DNA of 64,000 nucleotides, taken from NCBI GenBank assembly GCA_026415415.1, contig JAOAHE010000002.1, forward strand, positions 1 through 64,000, in the 5' to 3' direction. The DNA is from Thermodesulfovibrionales bacterium (lineage in GTDB: Bacteria > Nitrospirota > Thermodesulfovibrionia > Thermodesulfovibrionales > Dissulfurispiraceae). The notes under the pieces are model-generated. The model was given only the letters and a program-made list of their open reading frames with translations. It did not search any database and was not told where the DNA came from. Each line of letters opens with the position of its first letter. The first letter of the stretch is position 1. A program made the position numbers and the translations under genes. Shown in pieces: positions 24,573-33,304 of this stretch.

Positions 24573-25766
24573 CTAAAAAGGAATATCCGTGATGCTAAAA
24601 ATAGCCATTAACATAGCAAGGACAATAAAACCAATTACAAGTCCCAAGAAAAGAATCATCACAGGTTCTATAAAACTAATAAACCTTTTTATAGTTAAAC
24701 GAAGGCTCTTTTCATAAGTAATAGCTACTTTAATTAACATATCTTCAAGTTGCCCTGTTTCTTCACCAACTTTAATCATAGACAGAGCAAGTTCGGGGAA
24801 TACCTTTGCCTTCATTAACGGCTCAGATAAACCCATTCCTTCCTTAGCACCCTTTGTGACGTTATCAATAGTTGATGATATTACTTGATTATTTATGACT
24901 TCCTTTGAGTTGTTAAGAGCCTGAAGGAGAGGCACACCACTTTTAAGTAAAGTACCTAAAGTCCTACAAAATCTGGCAGTCTCAAGTTTAGTTATGATAT
25001 CCCTAAAAAGTTTTAGTTTAACTAAATCCCATTTATATTTACCAGAAGATGTTTTTAAATACTGTTTGAAAAAAAATATCCCTATAATATGAAAAATTAT
25101 TAAAAGCCACCAAGAAGATTTAAGTGAGTTACTGAAAGCAAGTAAAATCTGCGTAGGTAATGGCAAAGATGAGCCAAGTTCTGAAAAAATAACAGAAAAT
25201 TTAGGCAACACGAAAGTAAGAAGAATTATTATAGAAACACTGCCACTAAAAAGAAGAATCACAGGATAAATCATAGAAGAATATATGTGATCTTTTAATT
25301 CTTTTGAAGACTCTAAATACTCATTTAGTTTATCAAGAACTATATCTATGACACCTCCAAGTTCTCCAGCTCTGATCATATTTATATAAATCTTAGGGAA
25401 AACCCTTGGATGCTTTGTTAGTGCCTCTGAAAAAGAACTTCCTTCCCTAATGGATTTAAGAATATCCTGAATCACGCCTTGCATATATTTATCTTCAGAA
25501 ATATTGGATAAAATATTAAGGCTTCTATCCAACGGCAGGCCTGCTGAAAGAAGTGCTGATAACTCAGTGGTAAAGGTTAAAAGATCAGCTTTTCTCCCCT
25601 TTATAGAGAACTTTATCTTAGTACTGTCTGAAGAAGATACAACTTTAATAGGAATTAACCCTGAATTCCTTAGCTTTTCTATAGCGTTTTTCTCATCTTG
25701 AGCCTCAATTAACCCTTCTTTTATACTACCATCTATTGTTGAAGCTTTATAAAAAAAAATAGCCAT
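24573..25766 (-). CDS. gspF: Type II secretion inner-membrane platform protein GspF
   Basis: A 397-residue polytopic protein with two GspF domains (about 65-190 and 270-390) and three membrane helices near 165-185, 215-235 and 368-395. The conserved features LSALLSAGLPLDRSL and RTLGTLLKSGVPLLQAL mark the two repeats. It couples the GspE ATPase to pseudopilus assembly. gspE and gspD are outside this window. The start is not preceded by a spaced Shine-Dalgarno: GAGG touches the ATG, and a TGGTGTAAT box lies 5 nt upstream (see promoter entry). Confidence 0.93.
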   Translation of the reverse strand: MAIFFYKASTIDGSIKEGLIEAQDEKNAIEKLRNSGLIPIKVVSSSDSTKIKFSIKGRKADLLTFTTELSALLSAGLPLDRSLNILSNISEDKYMQGVIQDILKSIREGSSFSEALTKHPRVFPKIYINMIRAGELGGVIDIVLDKLNEYLESSKELKDHIYSSMIYPVILLFSGSVSIIILLTFVLPKFSVIFSELGSSLPLPTQILLAFSNSLKSSWWLLIIFHIIGIFFFKQYLKTSSGKYKWDLVKLKLFRDIITKLETARFCRTLGTLLKSGVPLLQALNNSKEVINNQVISSTIDNVTKGAKEGMGLSEPLMKAKVFPELALSMIKVGEETGQLEDMLIKVAITYEKSLRLTIKRFISFIEPVMILFLGLVIGFIVLAMLMAIFSITDIPF

Positions 25767-25771
25767 CCTCT

Positions 25772-25780
25772 ATTACACCA
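25772..25780 (-). promoter_or_regulatory. Extended -10 promoter abutting gspF (leaderless type)
   Basis: On the minus strand TGG-TGTAAT (25780 to 25772) matches an extended -10 (TGnTATAAT) with one mismatch and ends 5 nt before the gspF ATG. Transcription would start at or next to the start codon. I see no strong -35. Confidence 0.4.
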
Positions 25781-25783
25781 AAA

Positions 25784-27490
25784 TTATCTAATATATGCCT
25801 CTGTTACATAAAGCCTCATCATTCTGTGGCTATTAAAATAATAAGCATTTTTACCAATAGCGTTTGCCATTATTTTTATCCAGATATATTTATCGTTATA
25901 AAAATTAGGTATAATCACCTTTTCAAGTTTGGAATATAAGTCATCAGCGTCTTTGCGAGGGTCAGCTATTACATCAGGAGAAGGACCAATAGACCAACCT
26001 GTATAACCCTCAATGTGTCCTTCTATCCACCATCCATCTAAGACACTAAAGTTTGGTACACCATTATGAGTTGCTTTCATACCGCTTGTACCAGAAGCCT
26101 CAAGAGGCCTCATAGGAGTATTAAGCCATAAATCAACGCCTGATATAAGCTTCAGTGCAAGAGCCATATTGTAGTTTTTCAAGTAGGCAATCTTAATTTT
26201 GTTTTTTAACTTTTCTTTCATCTCAAAGATATTTTTAATCAACTGCTTACCGCTGTCATCTTTAGGGTGTGCCTTACCTGCATAAATTATCTGAATCCTG
26301 CCTTCGCCAATCTGCACTAATCTTTCAGGATCAGAAAAGAGCAAATCAGCTCTTTTGTAAGCGGTAGCTCTTCGTGCAAAACCAATCGTCAAAGTATCAT
26401 AATTCATCCCAACTTGTGTCTCACGATTAACATAATCTATAAGCTGTCTTTTTGCTTCCATATGCGCTTCCCATAATTCCTCTGGTGGAATACGCCCAAC
26501 CCTAACAAAAATTTCAGGCTCATTTGCCCACCCTGGTAAATATTTATCGTAAAGCCTTTTAAAGCTATCGCAAGTCCAGGTAAATGAATGAACGCCGTTG
26601 GTAATAGCATGTATCTCATATCCTGGAAACATGCTTTTTGAGACCTCTCCATGCTTTTTAGCAACACCGTTAATGTAATTACTTAAATTTATCCCCAAAA
26701 GAGTCATATTTAAACTCTCTTTTCCAGCAAACTCCTTGATAACATTTAAAGGAACAATATCAGGCAAAACTTGCTCTACTAATGAATATGGGAATCTGTC
26801 ATGTCCTGCAGCAACAGGGGTGTGAGTTGTAAAGACGCAAAGGCTTCTTACCTTCTCAATATCCCAAATAAGTCTTTCATCCCAAACACTCTCTATATCC
26901 TTTTTAAATTTCCGGAGTAGTTCGAGGGTAAGAAAACTTGAGTGCCCTTCATTCATATGGTATTTTTTAATATCAAAACCAAGTTGATCGAGCATTCTTG
27001 TACCGCCGATACCGAGAACTATTTCCTGTTTTAATCTATAAGCTGAGTCACCACCATATAAATAGTAAGTAATCTCTCTGTCTTGGGGATGATTTTCAGG
27101 CAAATCTGTATCAAGAAAAAAAATTGGAACCTTACCACCTGTTGCGCTCTCTACAATATACACCCAACATCTTATGAACACTTCTCTACCTTCAATAATC
27201 ACACTTACCTTTTCATCAATAGGGAACATATACTGTTCAGGGTTCCATTCATCAGGTAGTTCAATCTGTCTACCAAATATATCAATGTCCTGTTTAAAGT
27301 ATCCCTTTTTAGTAAGTAATGTAACCGCGATCAAGGGTAACCGTAAGTCTGCAGCTGATTTAATAGTGTCACCAGCTAAGATTCCAAGTCCTCCACTGTA
27401 GGTAGGTATATCACTTTTGATGCCTATTTCCATAGAAAAATACGCGATCTTCTGTTCTTTTGTGAATGAATCTATGGATATAGCTCTCAT
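25784..27490 (-). CDS. Alpha-glucan phosphorylase, short GT35 form
   Basis: Phosphorolyses glycogen or maltodextrin to glucose 1-phosphate. At 568 residues it belongs to the compact bacterial/archaeal phosphorylase form (TIGR02094 type), not the 800-residue glycogen phosphorylase. Visible signatures are IAYFSMEIGI and YSGGLGILAGDTIKSAADL at the N-terminus, HMNEGHSSF, TTHTPVAAGHDRF, and the pyridoxal-phosphate region ASGTSGMKATHNGVPNFSVL with its lysine. SD-like AAGGAG lies about 10 nt upstream. The neighbouring genes are unrelated. Confidence 0.92.
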   Translation of the reverse strand: MRAISIDSFTKEQKIAYFSMEIGIKSDIPTYSGGLGILAGDTIKSAADLRLPLIAVTLLTKKGYFKQDIDIFGRQIELPDEWNPEQYMFPIDEKVSVIIEGREVFIRCWVYIVESATGGKVPIFFLDTDLPENHPQDREITYYLYGGDSAYRLKQEIVLGIGGTRMLDQLGFDIKKYHMNEGHSSFLTLELLRKFKKDIESVWDERLIWDIEKVRSLCVFTTHTPVAAGHDRFPYSLVEQVLPDIVPLNVIKEFAGKESLNMTLLGINLSNYINGVAKKHGEVSKSMFPGYEIHAITNGVHSFTWTCDSFKRLYDKYLPGWANEPEIFVRVGRIPPEELWEAHMEAKRQLIDYVNRETQVGMNYDTLTIGFARRATAYKRADLLFSDPERLVQIGEGRIQIIYAGKAHPKDDSGKQLIKNIFEMKEKLKNKIKIAYLKNYNMALALKLISGVDLWLNTPMRPLEASGTSGMKATHNGVPNFSVLDGWWIEGHIEGYTGWSIGPSPDVIADPRKDADDLYSKLEKVIIPNFYNDKYIWIKIMANAIGKNAYYFNSHRMMRLYVTEAYIR

Positions 27491-27730
27491 AACCCTTATA
27501 CTCCTTAATAATTAATTATAGAACGACAAGCTAAATAACTTATGATACTATATCAAAATATATATTTTTATTTCTAATGTTTAAATTTTAGATAGCAAAT
27601 TGATAACATCTATTTTTTTATATAGAGTCAAAAAAGCTTTTATACAAATCTACTGCTTTTTTATAATCATATCCACTAAAATAGTAATAGTATCTAATAT
27701 AAGTTGTTATGGCTTAGGTAAATTAGTTAA

Positions 27731-27739
27731 TGGTATAAT
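27731..27739 (+). promoter_or_regulatory. Extended -10 promoter directly before the tat genes (leaderless type)
   Basis: TGG-TATAAT at 27731-27739 is a perfect extended -10 element. The tatB-like ATG follows after only 5 nt and there is no Shine-Dalgarno. The transcript should therefore start at or within 1-2 nt of the ATG. The rest of 27491-27730 shows no gene. Confidence 0.6.
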
Positions 27740-27744
27740 TTTAC

Positions 27745-28086
27745 ATGTTTGACCTTGGATTTCAAGAACTTATCGTAATTTTTGTAGTAGCCCTTTTGGT
27801 ATTTGGACCAAAAAAACTTCCCGAGTTAGCTGTAACACTTGGAAAGGCAATAAGAGATTTACGACAATCTCTGTCAAGCGTAAAAGAACAGATTGACTCC
27901 GAGATTCACCAGATAAAAGACCCAATTGAGCTAAAAAATAACATATACAAAGGTCAAGATTTTCTTAAGGAAATTGACAAAGCTGAAGAACAAAAGACGA
28001 AAAATAAGGCTGAACAAACAGCGCAATCAGTAAATAAAATAGAAAATAAACACACTGAAGGTGACAAAAAGGTAAATGGAAGATGA
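27745..28086 (+). CDS. tatB: Sec-independent protein translocase TatA/TatB
   Basis: 113 residues: a short N-terminal membrane helix (about 5-21), the FGPKKLPELA hinge, an amphipathic helix (about 22-45) and a charged, disordered tail. The length, the Glu in the membrane helix (FQELIVIF) and the position directly before tatC favour TatB, but TatA-type function cannot be excluded. It overlaps tatC by 11 nt. It exports folded proteins, often cofactor-containing redox enzymes. Confidence 0.85.
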   Translation: MFDLGFQELIVIFVVALLVFGPKKLPELAVTLGKAIRDLRQSLSSVKEQIDSEIHQIKDPIELKNNIYKGQDFLKEIDKAEEQKTKNKAEQTAQSVNKIENKHTEGDKKVNGR

Positions 28087-28855
28087 AAAACTGCCAATTA
28101 CTGAACATCTCGGGGAGCTTCGTAGAAGGATTGTCATATCCTTAATAACACTTTTTATAGGTTTTTTGATTTCTTTTAATTTTTCCCAAGAAATTTTTAA
28201 TATTTTAATATTCCCCCTTAAGTACAACTTAACCTTAAAACTACAGAGCCCCTATCTTGAATTTGTCCCTCAAGACAAACTTGAAGGCACTAAACTGGTT
28301 TTTCTTGCACCTGCAGAAGCACTGTGGATGAGTATTAAGATATCCTTGGTTTCAGCTATAATTGTTGGAATACCAATCTTTTTTCATCAAGCTTGGAAAT
28401 TCATCTCACCAGGATTATTGCCTCATGAAAAAAAATATTTAGTCCCCTTTTTATTTTCATCCATTAGCCTTTTTCTAATAGGTGTTTCTTTCTGTTTCTT
28501 TATAGTTTTACCTTTTGCTATTAGTTTTTTGCTTGACTATAGAATAGGTGATGTGTTAGTCCCGATGCTTTCTGTGGGGATGTATATAGACTTCTGCCTA
28601 AAATTTATATTAGCCTTTGGAGTAATTTTTGAGCTACCTATAGTAATAGTATTTTTAACCAAGTTAGGGATAGTAACACCTCAATTTTTGGCTAAGAACA
28701 GAAAATATGCTATACTTATAGCCTTTATACTTGCAGCTGTTTTAACTCCAACACCAGATGCTTTTAATCAAACATTAATGGCTTTCCCGATCATAGTATT
28801 GTATGAAGTAGGAATAGGGATATCAAAAATTTTTAGCAGAAAAAAATCAACTTAA
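28076..28855 (+). CDS. tatC: Sec-independent protein translocase TatC
   Basis: 259 residues with six membrane helices. The N-terminal cytoplasmic motif LPITEHLGELRRRIVISL binds twin-arginine signal peptides. FISPGLLPHEKKYL is the conserved first cytoplasmic-loop region. PTPDAFNQTLMAFPIIVLYE near the C-terminus is also typical. The insert between the first two helices is somewhat long (LEFVPQDKLEGTKLVFLAPAE, about residues 60-80). It overlaps the tatB-like gene. Confidence 0.95.
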   Translation: MEDEKLPITEHLGELRRRIVISLITLFIGFLISFNFSQEIFNILIFPLKYNLTLKLQSPYLEFVPQDKLEGTKLVFLAPAEALWMSIKISLVSAIIVGIPIFFHQAWKFISPGLLPHEKKYLVPFLFSSISLFLIGVSFCFFIVLPFAISFLLDYRIGDVLVPMLSVGMYIDFCLKFILAFGVIFELPIVIVFLTKLGIVTPQFLAKNRKYAILIAFILAAVLTPTPDAFNQTLMAFPIIVLYEVGIGISKIFSRKKST

Positions 28856-28864
28856 CAATAAATA

Positions 28865-29146
28865 ATGATGATAAGTTACTCAGGTAAAAGTTTTCAAGCT
28901 ATAGCCAAGGATGTAGCAGAAGGGTATATTATGGTGAATCCACTTTTTTTAAAATCTTTTGGTGAGGCAGAATTAAAAAAGATCTTTCAGGCTTTAACAA
29001 AACAACAAGTAGAGATAAGAAATGAGCCTTTTCCAACTAATGATATTGCTAAAATTAGGTATCGTAACTTAAGATTACAAAGACTGCATTCGTCATTGAC
29101 AATAATTAAAAATTATGCTCGTGAAAAAAGAATCCAATTAGTATAA
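28865..29146 (+). CDS. Small uncharacterised protein between tatC and the YchF-like gene
   Basis: 93 residues, basic, soluble, with no cysteine and no signal. The C-terminal half (IRNEPFPTNDIAKIRYRNLR and a following helix-rich basic segment) looks like a helical nucleic-acid-binding or adaptor surface, but this is only an impression. I do not recognise the family. It lies 9 nt after tatC and 7 nt before the next gene. ATG ATG at 28865 gives two possible starts, neither with a strong ribosome-binding site. Confidence 0.65.
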   Translation: MMISYSGKSFQAIAKDVAEGYIMVNPLFLKSFGEAELKKIFQALTKQQVEIRNEPFPTNDIAKIRYRNLRLQRLHSSLTIIKNYAREKRIQLV

Positions 29147-29147
29147 T
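29142..29147 (+). promoter_or_regulatory. TATAAT box 6 nt before the YchF-like gene
   Basis: A perfect TATAAT straddles the stop of the preceding ORF and ends 6 nt before ATG 29154. No Shine-Dalgarno is present. This would give a leaderless internal transcript. No clear -35 was found. Confidence 0.4.
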
Positions 29148-29153
29148 TTAAAC

Positions 29154-30248
29154 ATGAAACTATTCATAATGGGATTAGCAAACTCAGGCAAAACAACCAT
29201 TTTTAACGTTCTAACTGGTAAGAAAATAGAGACTAACCCTTATCCATCAACGGATTATACACCACAATTAGGAACAGTTAAAGTGCCTGATTATAGAATT
29301 GACTATTTAGCAGAAATTCTCAAACCTAAAAAAATTACCTATCCCTCCATAGAGTTAGTAGATTTCATGTCTTTTAAACATCAAGATACTACACATAATT
29401 TTAAAGTAATTCAACAACTAAAAGACCCCGACGCTATTATTCAAGTTGTCAGAGCCTTTGAAGACCCAAAGATCCCTCATCCTATCGGTGATATCAATCC
29501 TATGAGGGATGTTAATATATTTGAATCCGAACTCATGTTTCATGATTTTGAGTTAGTAGATAAAAGGTTAGAAAAAATAAAAGAGGCATCTAAAAAAGGG
29601 AAAAAAATTGACGAGCTGCAATACAGACTGCTTAATGAGTGTAAAGAGATTTTAGAGTCTAATATACCTCTTAGAAAGGCTAATTTCAAAGAAGAGGATG
29701 AGAAAGCTTTAAGATATCTACAGTTCATAACTAATAGACCTCAGATAGTTGTACTAAACATCTATGAAAAAGATATTAACACAGAAAAAATCAGTATACT
29801 TCAAAATGAAGTCGAAAAATATTACACCCAAAAAGGATCTCCAGAAAAAATTAAGGTTTTAAGCCTATGTGCTAATATAGAGATGGAAATCTCCCATCTT
29901 AATCCTGAAGACTCAAAGGCTTTTTTAGAAGACTTTGGGCTACAAGAGCCAGCATCAAAAAAATTAATCAGAGCCAGCTATGAGATCTTGGAGCTAATAT
30001 CATTTATTACTATTGACAATGAACTTAAAGCCTGGCCAATAAAAAAGGGTACAAATGCTCTTAGAGCAGCATCAAAGGTTCACACTGATATAGCAAAAGG
30101 TTTCATAAGAGCAGAGATTATAAATTACCAAGATTTTCTAAAATATGGTAGCATAAGTGCAGCAAAAGAGAAAGGTTTAGTTAGACTTGAAGGCAAATCG
30201 TATGAAATACAAGATGGAGATATAATCTATTTTAGATTTAATATATAA
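29154..30248 (+). CDS. YchF/Obg-related GTPase or ATPase with TGS-like C-terminus
   Basis: A 364-residue translation-factor P-loop protein related to YchF/OLA1. Walker A is GLANSGKT (G7-T14), where canonical YchF has G-x-PNVGKS. A coiled-coil insertion lies at about 130-175. The C-terminal region (LKAWPIKKGTNALRAASKVH and KGFIRAEIINYQDFL) matches the TGS/DUF933 end of YchF. The altered P-loop and overall divergence suggest a paralogue rather than the housekeeping ychF. Nucleotide preference is unknown. Confidence 0.85.
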   Translation: MKLFIMGLANSGKTTIFNVLTGKKIETNPYPSTDYTPQLGTVKVPDYRIDYLAEILKPKKITYPSIELVDFMSFKHQDTTHNFKVIQQLKDPDAIIQVVRAFEDPKIPHPIGDINPMRDVNIFESELMFHDFELVDKRLEKIKEASKKGKKIDELQYRLLNECKEILESNIPLRKANFKEEDEKALRYLQFITNRPQIVVLNIYEKDINTEKISILQNEVEKYYTQKGSPEKIKVLSLCANIEMEISHLNPEDSKAFLEDFGLQEPASKKLIRASYEILELISFITIDNELKAWPIKKGTNALRAASKVHTDIAKGFIRAEIINYQDFLKYGSISAAKEKGLVRLEGKSYEIQDGDIIYFRFNI

Positions 30249-30321
30249 TTTTTTAAAATATATCATTATAATTTTATCTCATTAATTGAAAGATATAAAT
30301 TAACATCTAAAGAGGGATTCT

Positions 30322-30630
30322 TTGATTAGAATTTTAATTGAAGACTTAAAACCAGGTATGAAGCTCGCTCAGTCAATAGAAAATGAAAATGGGGTAGTGT
30401 TAATTCCTGAAGGTACTCAACTAACATCATCACATATAGACAGATTAATCAAAATGGGAATTATATCAGTTTTAATAGAAGGAAAAAAACCTCCTAAAAA
30501 GACCAAGGAAGAGCTTTTAACAGAGGTTGAGAGAAGGTTTAAAAAAACAGAACATGAACAGTTTGTAGCTATGCTCAAAACAGTCTTAATAGAACATATC
30601 GATAGTTTATATGAAAGAAATGAAACCTGA
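30322..30630 (+). CDS. Small DUF3391-like signalling protein
   Basis: 102 residues starting at a TTG codon with a good GAGGG site (30312-30316) 5 nt upstream. The first 55 residues (IEDLKPGMKLAQSIENENG, then LIPEGTQLTSSHIDRLIKMG) resemble the domain found before HD-GYP modules. The tail is helical and charged. It overlaps the HDOD gene by 20 nt, so an originally fused or co-functioning module is likely. The role is probably cyclic-nucleotide-linked signalling, by inference. Confidence 0.7.
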   Translation: MIRILIEDLKPGMKLAQSIENENGVVLIPEGTQLTSSHIDRLIKMGIISVLIEGKKPPKKTKEELLTEVERRFKKTEHEQFVAMLKTVLIEHIDSLYERNET

Positions 30631-31453
30631 TATAAATAAAATACAGTCTGAGATTATAAGGATAGAGACTATACCTACTATACCCGATACCTTCAAAAAG
30701 ATACTTAGTGTATTAGAAAACCCTAAGGCGTCCTTATCAGAAATTGGAAAATTTATATTGAACGATCCAGTTTTAACTTCAAGGGTTTTAAAGATGGTTA
30801 ACTCACCAGTGTATGGATTTCCTGGTAGAATCATCTCCATAAACCAAGCTTTGTTATTATTAGGTTTAAATGTAGTTAGGGGATTACTTTTAGGGGTTTC
30901 AGTCTTTGAAGCAATGCAAAAATCCATGAAAGGACTTTGGGAGCACTCCATTGGTAATGCCATTACATCCCGCATAGTAGCAGAAAAACTTAATCTAAAA
31001 GATACAGAGGAGATATCTATAGCAGGCCTTTTACATGACATTGGAAAAGTAATCCTAATCTTAAAATTTCCCGAACAATACCAAGAAGTCTTCAATAAAG
31101 TAGAAAAAGAAGAATTGTTCATTTATGAGGCTGAAGAACGAGTCTTTGGCATTACCCACGCAGATGCTGGTGCATGGATAGCTAAAAAATGGAATTTCCC
31201 AGCAAATTTAGTAGAAGTAATACAGTACCATCATAACCCTATTTTAGCAAAGAATAACTCTTTTTTTACTTCAATAATTACCTTTTCCGATATCCTCATT
31301 AGAGCTAAAGGTATCGGTAACGCAGGAGACAGTTTTGTACCAAATTTAGAAGCGATTATTTGGGAGAAGTTCAACCTTGGCGAAAAAGATTTACTTGAGA
31401 TTTTTAAAAAAATGGAAGACTTAATTTACGAGACAGAAGGTCTTTTCATTTAG
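30611..31453 (+). CDS. HDOD-domain signalling protein
   Basis: 280 residues comprising one HDOD domain (about 15-215), starting with ETIPTIPDTFKKILSVL and SLSEIGKFILNDPVLTSRVLK. Unlike many HDOD proteins it keeps the metal-type residues H112 and H142-D143 (LLHDIGK), so phosphohydrolase activity remains possible. It sits between a DUF3391-like gene and a GGDEF gene, which points to cyclic-di-nucleotide or stress signalling. Confidence 0.88.
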   Translation: MKEMKPDINKIQSEIIRIETIPTIPDTFKKILSVLENPKASLSEIGKFILNDPVLTSRVLKMVNSPVYGFPGRIISINQALLLLGLNVVRGLLLGVSVFEAMQKSMKGLWEHSIGNAITSRIVAEKLNLKDTEEISIAGLLHDIGKVILILKFPEQYQEVFNKVEKEELFIYEAEERVFGITHADAGAWIAKKWNFPANLVEVIQYHHNPILAKNNSFFTSIITFSDILIRAKGIGNAGDSFVPNLEAIIWEKFNLGEKDLLEIFKKMEDLIYETEGLFI

Positions 31454-31456
31454 TTT

Positions 31457-32374
31457 ATGAATACTATTGTCATAATAACAAATAATTCAGCTATAATCAA
31501 ACTACTTCAGGACCAACTTTTAAACAAACACAATTTAATAATCTTTAGCAATATCTTCTCCGCCCTTGACTCTATTTATAACTCCAACCCCGAGATGATA
31601 ATAGCAGACCTCTGTAACGATGATTCCATTCTAATAACCATTCTCAATGACTTAAAAAGTGATTATATTTTTGGACAAATTTCTCTAATAGGCATTTTGC
31701 CTGATGATTTCTTAATAAATTCTTGGGAAAACTTGATAATTGATGATTATATTCGGGTTGGGACTTTAGAAAAAGAAATCAATCTAAGGATTGAACTAAA
31801 CTTTTTAAGAACAAAAAGAATTGTTGAAGTTAATCCTTTAACAGGGCTACCAGGGAATATCTCTATCACTAACCAAATTAAAAAAAAGATAGAAACTAAC
31901 GAAATCTTCGCCATAGCTTATGCTGATTTAGACTTTTTTAAGCCCTTCAATGACAAATACGGCTTTAGTCGGGGAGATGAAGTGATAAGAATGTTAGGTA
32001 GGCTTATATACAACAAAGTTAGAGAACACCAACCTCACGGATCATTTGTAGGGCACATCGGTGGGGATGACTTCATTTACATTATGGATATCGATTTAAT
32101 AGAGGAAACCTCAAAAAATATAATTGAAAACTATGACAAAATAATCCCTGCTTTTTACGATCCCGCTGATACAGAAAAAGGCTATATTGAATCTACTAAC
32201 CGTCAAGGAAACTCAGAGATCTTTCCTATCATGTCTCTATCAATAGGCATAACTCATAACAGGTACAAGAAGTTTCTTCACTATGGTGAAGTTGCAGAAA
32301 AGTTAGCAGAAATTAAAAGCTACGCTAAATCAATCAAAGGTAGTTATTGTATTGTTGATAGAAGGCAGTTTTAA
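31457..32374 (+). CDS. Receiver-like/GGDEF-domain protein
   Basis: 305 residues. The N-terminal 110 residues have the pattern of a response-regulator receiver (IVIITNNSAII, MIIADL with D51), though the sequence is divergent. The GGDEF domain starts at PLTGLPGN (about 127-134) and carries YADLDFFKPFNDKYGF. The signature is GGDDF at 202-206, with Asp in place of the usual catalytic Glu. Diguanylate cyclase activity is therefore uncertain. It lies 3 nt after the HDOD gene. Confidence 0.85.
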   Translation: MNTIVIITNNSAIIKLLQDQLLNKHNLIIFSNIFSALDSIYNSNPEMIIADLCNDDSILITILNDLKSDYIFGQISLIGILPDDFLINSWENLIIDDYIRVGTLEKEINLRIELNFLRTKRIVEVNPLTGLPGNISITNQIKKKIETNEIFAIAYADLDFFKPFNDKYGFSRGDEVIRMLGRLIYNKVREHQPHGSFVGHIGGDDFIYIMDIDLIEETSKNIIENYDKIIPAFYDPADTEKGYIESTNRQGNSEIFPIMSLSIGITHNRYKKFLHYGEVAEKLAEIKSYAKSIKGSYCIVDRRQF

Positions 32375-32432
32375 AAAGATTATCATAATATGTTAAAATA
32401 TTAAACTTTACAAATTAAGGAGTTTATTCTTT

Positions 32433-33290
32433 ATGAAGATTATTTTAGCTTTAATATGCACTATCTTAATATTCACTTCTTGCAGTAAAGACTCAAAAAG
32501 CGGTTATGTAGCAAAAATAGACGGCGTCGTAATCACTAAGGAGGATGTAAACGAGCAGATGAAAATGCTTCCTGATATGGCAAAGCAGTTTTTTGAAGGA
32601 CCTGATGGATACTCAAGATTTGTTGATGAACTTGTAAAAAAAGAGCTCCTATATCTTGAAGCTGTAAAAAGAGGAATGGATAAAGACAAAGAATTTCAAA
32701 AAAAACTTGAAGAGTTTAAAAAGATTACCCTTATAAACAACTTGCTTGATAAAGAATTAGAGATAACCCCTACCGTAACTGATGAAGACATTAAAAACTA
32801 TTATGAGAAAAATAAAGAGGACTTTATAATTAATAAACAGTTAAGAGTAAGCCATATATTCGTAAAAAACCAAGAAGATTTAAATCGTGTTAAAGAGCGG
32901 TTAGATAAAGGTGAAGATTTTGCAAAAGTTGCCTCTGAGATGTCAGCTGATAAAGCATCAGGTAAGGCTGGTGGAGATATTGGTTTTTTAAAAAAAGGAG
33001 AGCTTTCCCCTGAAATAGAAAGGATTATATTTACCTTAAAAAAGGGACAGGTAAGTTCACCTATCAAAGTAAATGATGGTTACAGGTTAATAAAAGTTAC
33101 CGATATCAAAGGGACACAGTTAGAGTTTGAAAAAGTAAAAGGACTTATAAATCAAAGGCTTATTGCTGAAAAACAGAAAGAAAGCTTTGATAATTTTATA
33201 GAGAAGACAAAAAAGAATTACAAGATAGATATTAATAAAGATGAGATAGCAAAACTAAACCTTCAAGGTGCACAGCCTAAGTCTCAATAA
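32433..33290 (+). CDS. Parvulin-type peptidyl-prolyl isomerase lipoprotein (SurA/PrsA-like)
   Basis: 285 residues with a lipoprotein signal ending FTSC (C16 by count), so it is membrane-anchored. A SurA-type N-terminal helical region (about 25-105) precedes one rotamase domain (about 120-220) with LRVSHIFVKN, GGDIGFLKKGELSPEIE and GYRLIKVTDI. A helical C-terminal segment follows. It probably folds outer-membrane or periplasmic proteins. AAGGAG lies about 11 nt upstream. It converges on mnmE. Confidence 0.92.
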   Translation: MKIILALICTILIFTSCSKDSKSGYVAKIDGVVITKEDVNEQMKMLPDMAKQFFEGPDGYSRFVDELVKKELLYLEAVKRGMDKDKEFQKKLEEFKKITLINNLLDKELEITPTVTDEDIKNYYEKNKEDFIINKQLRVSHIFVKNQEDLNRVKERLDKGEDFAKVASEMSADKASGKAGGDIGFLKKGELSPEIERIIFTLKKGQVSSPIKVNDGYRLIKVTDIKGTQLEFEKVKGLINQRLIAEKQKESFDNFIEKTKKNYKIDINKDEIAKLNLQGAQPKSQ

Positions 33291-33304
33291 GCTTAGTAAA
33301 GAAA

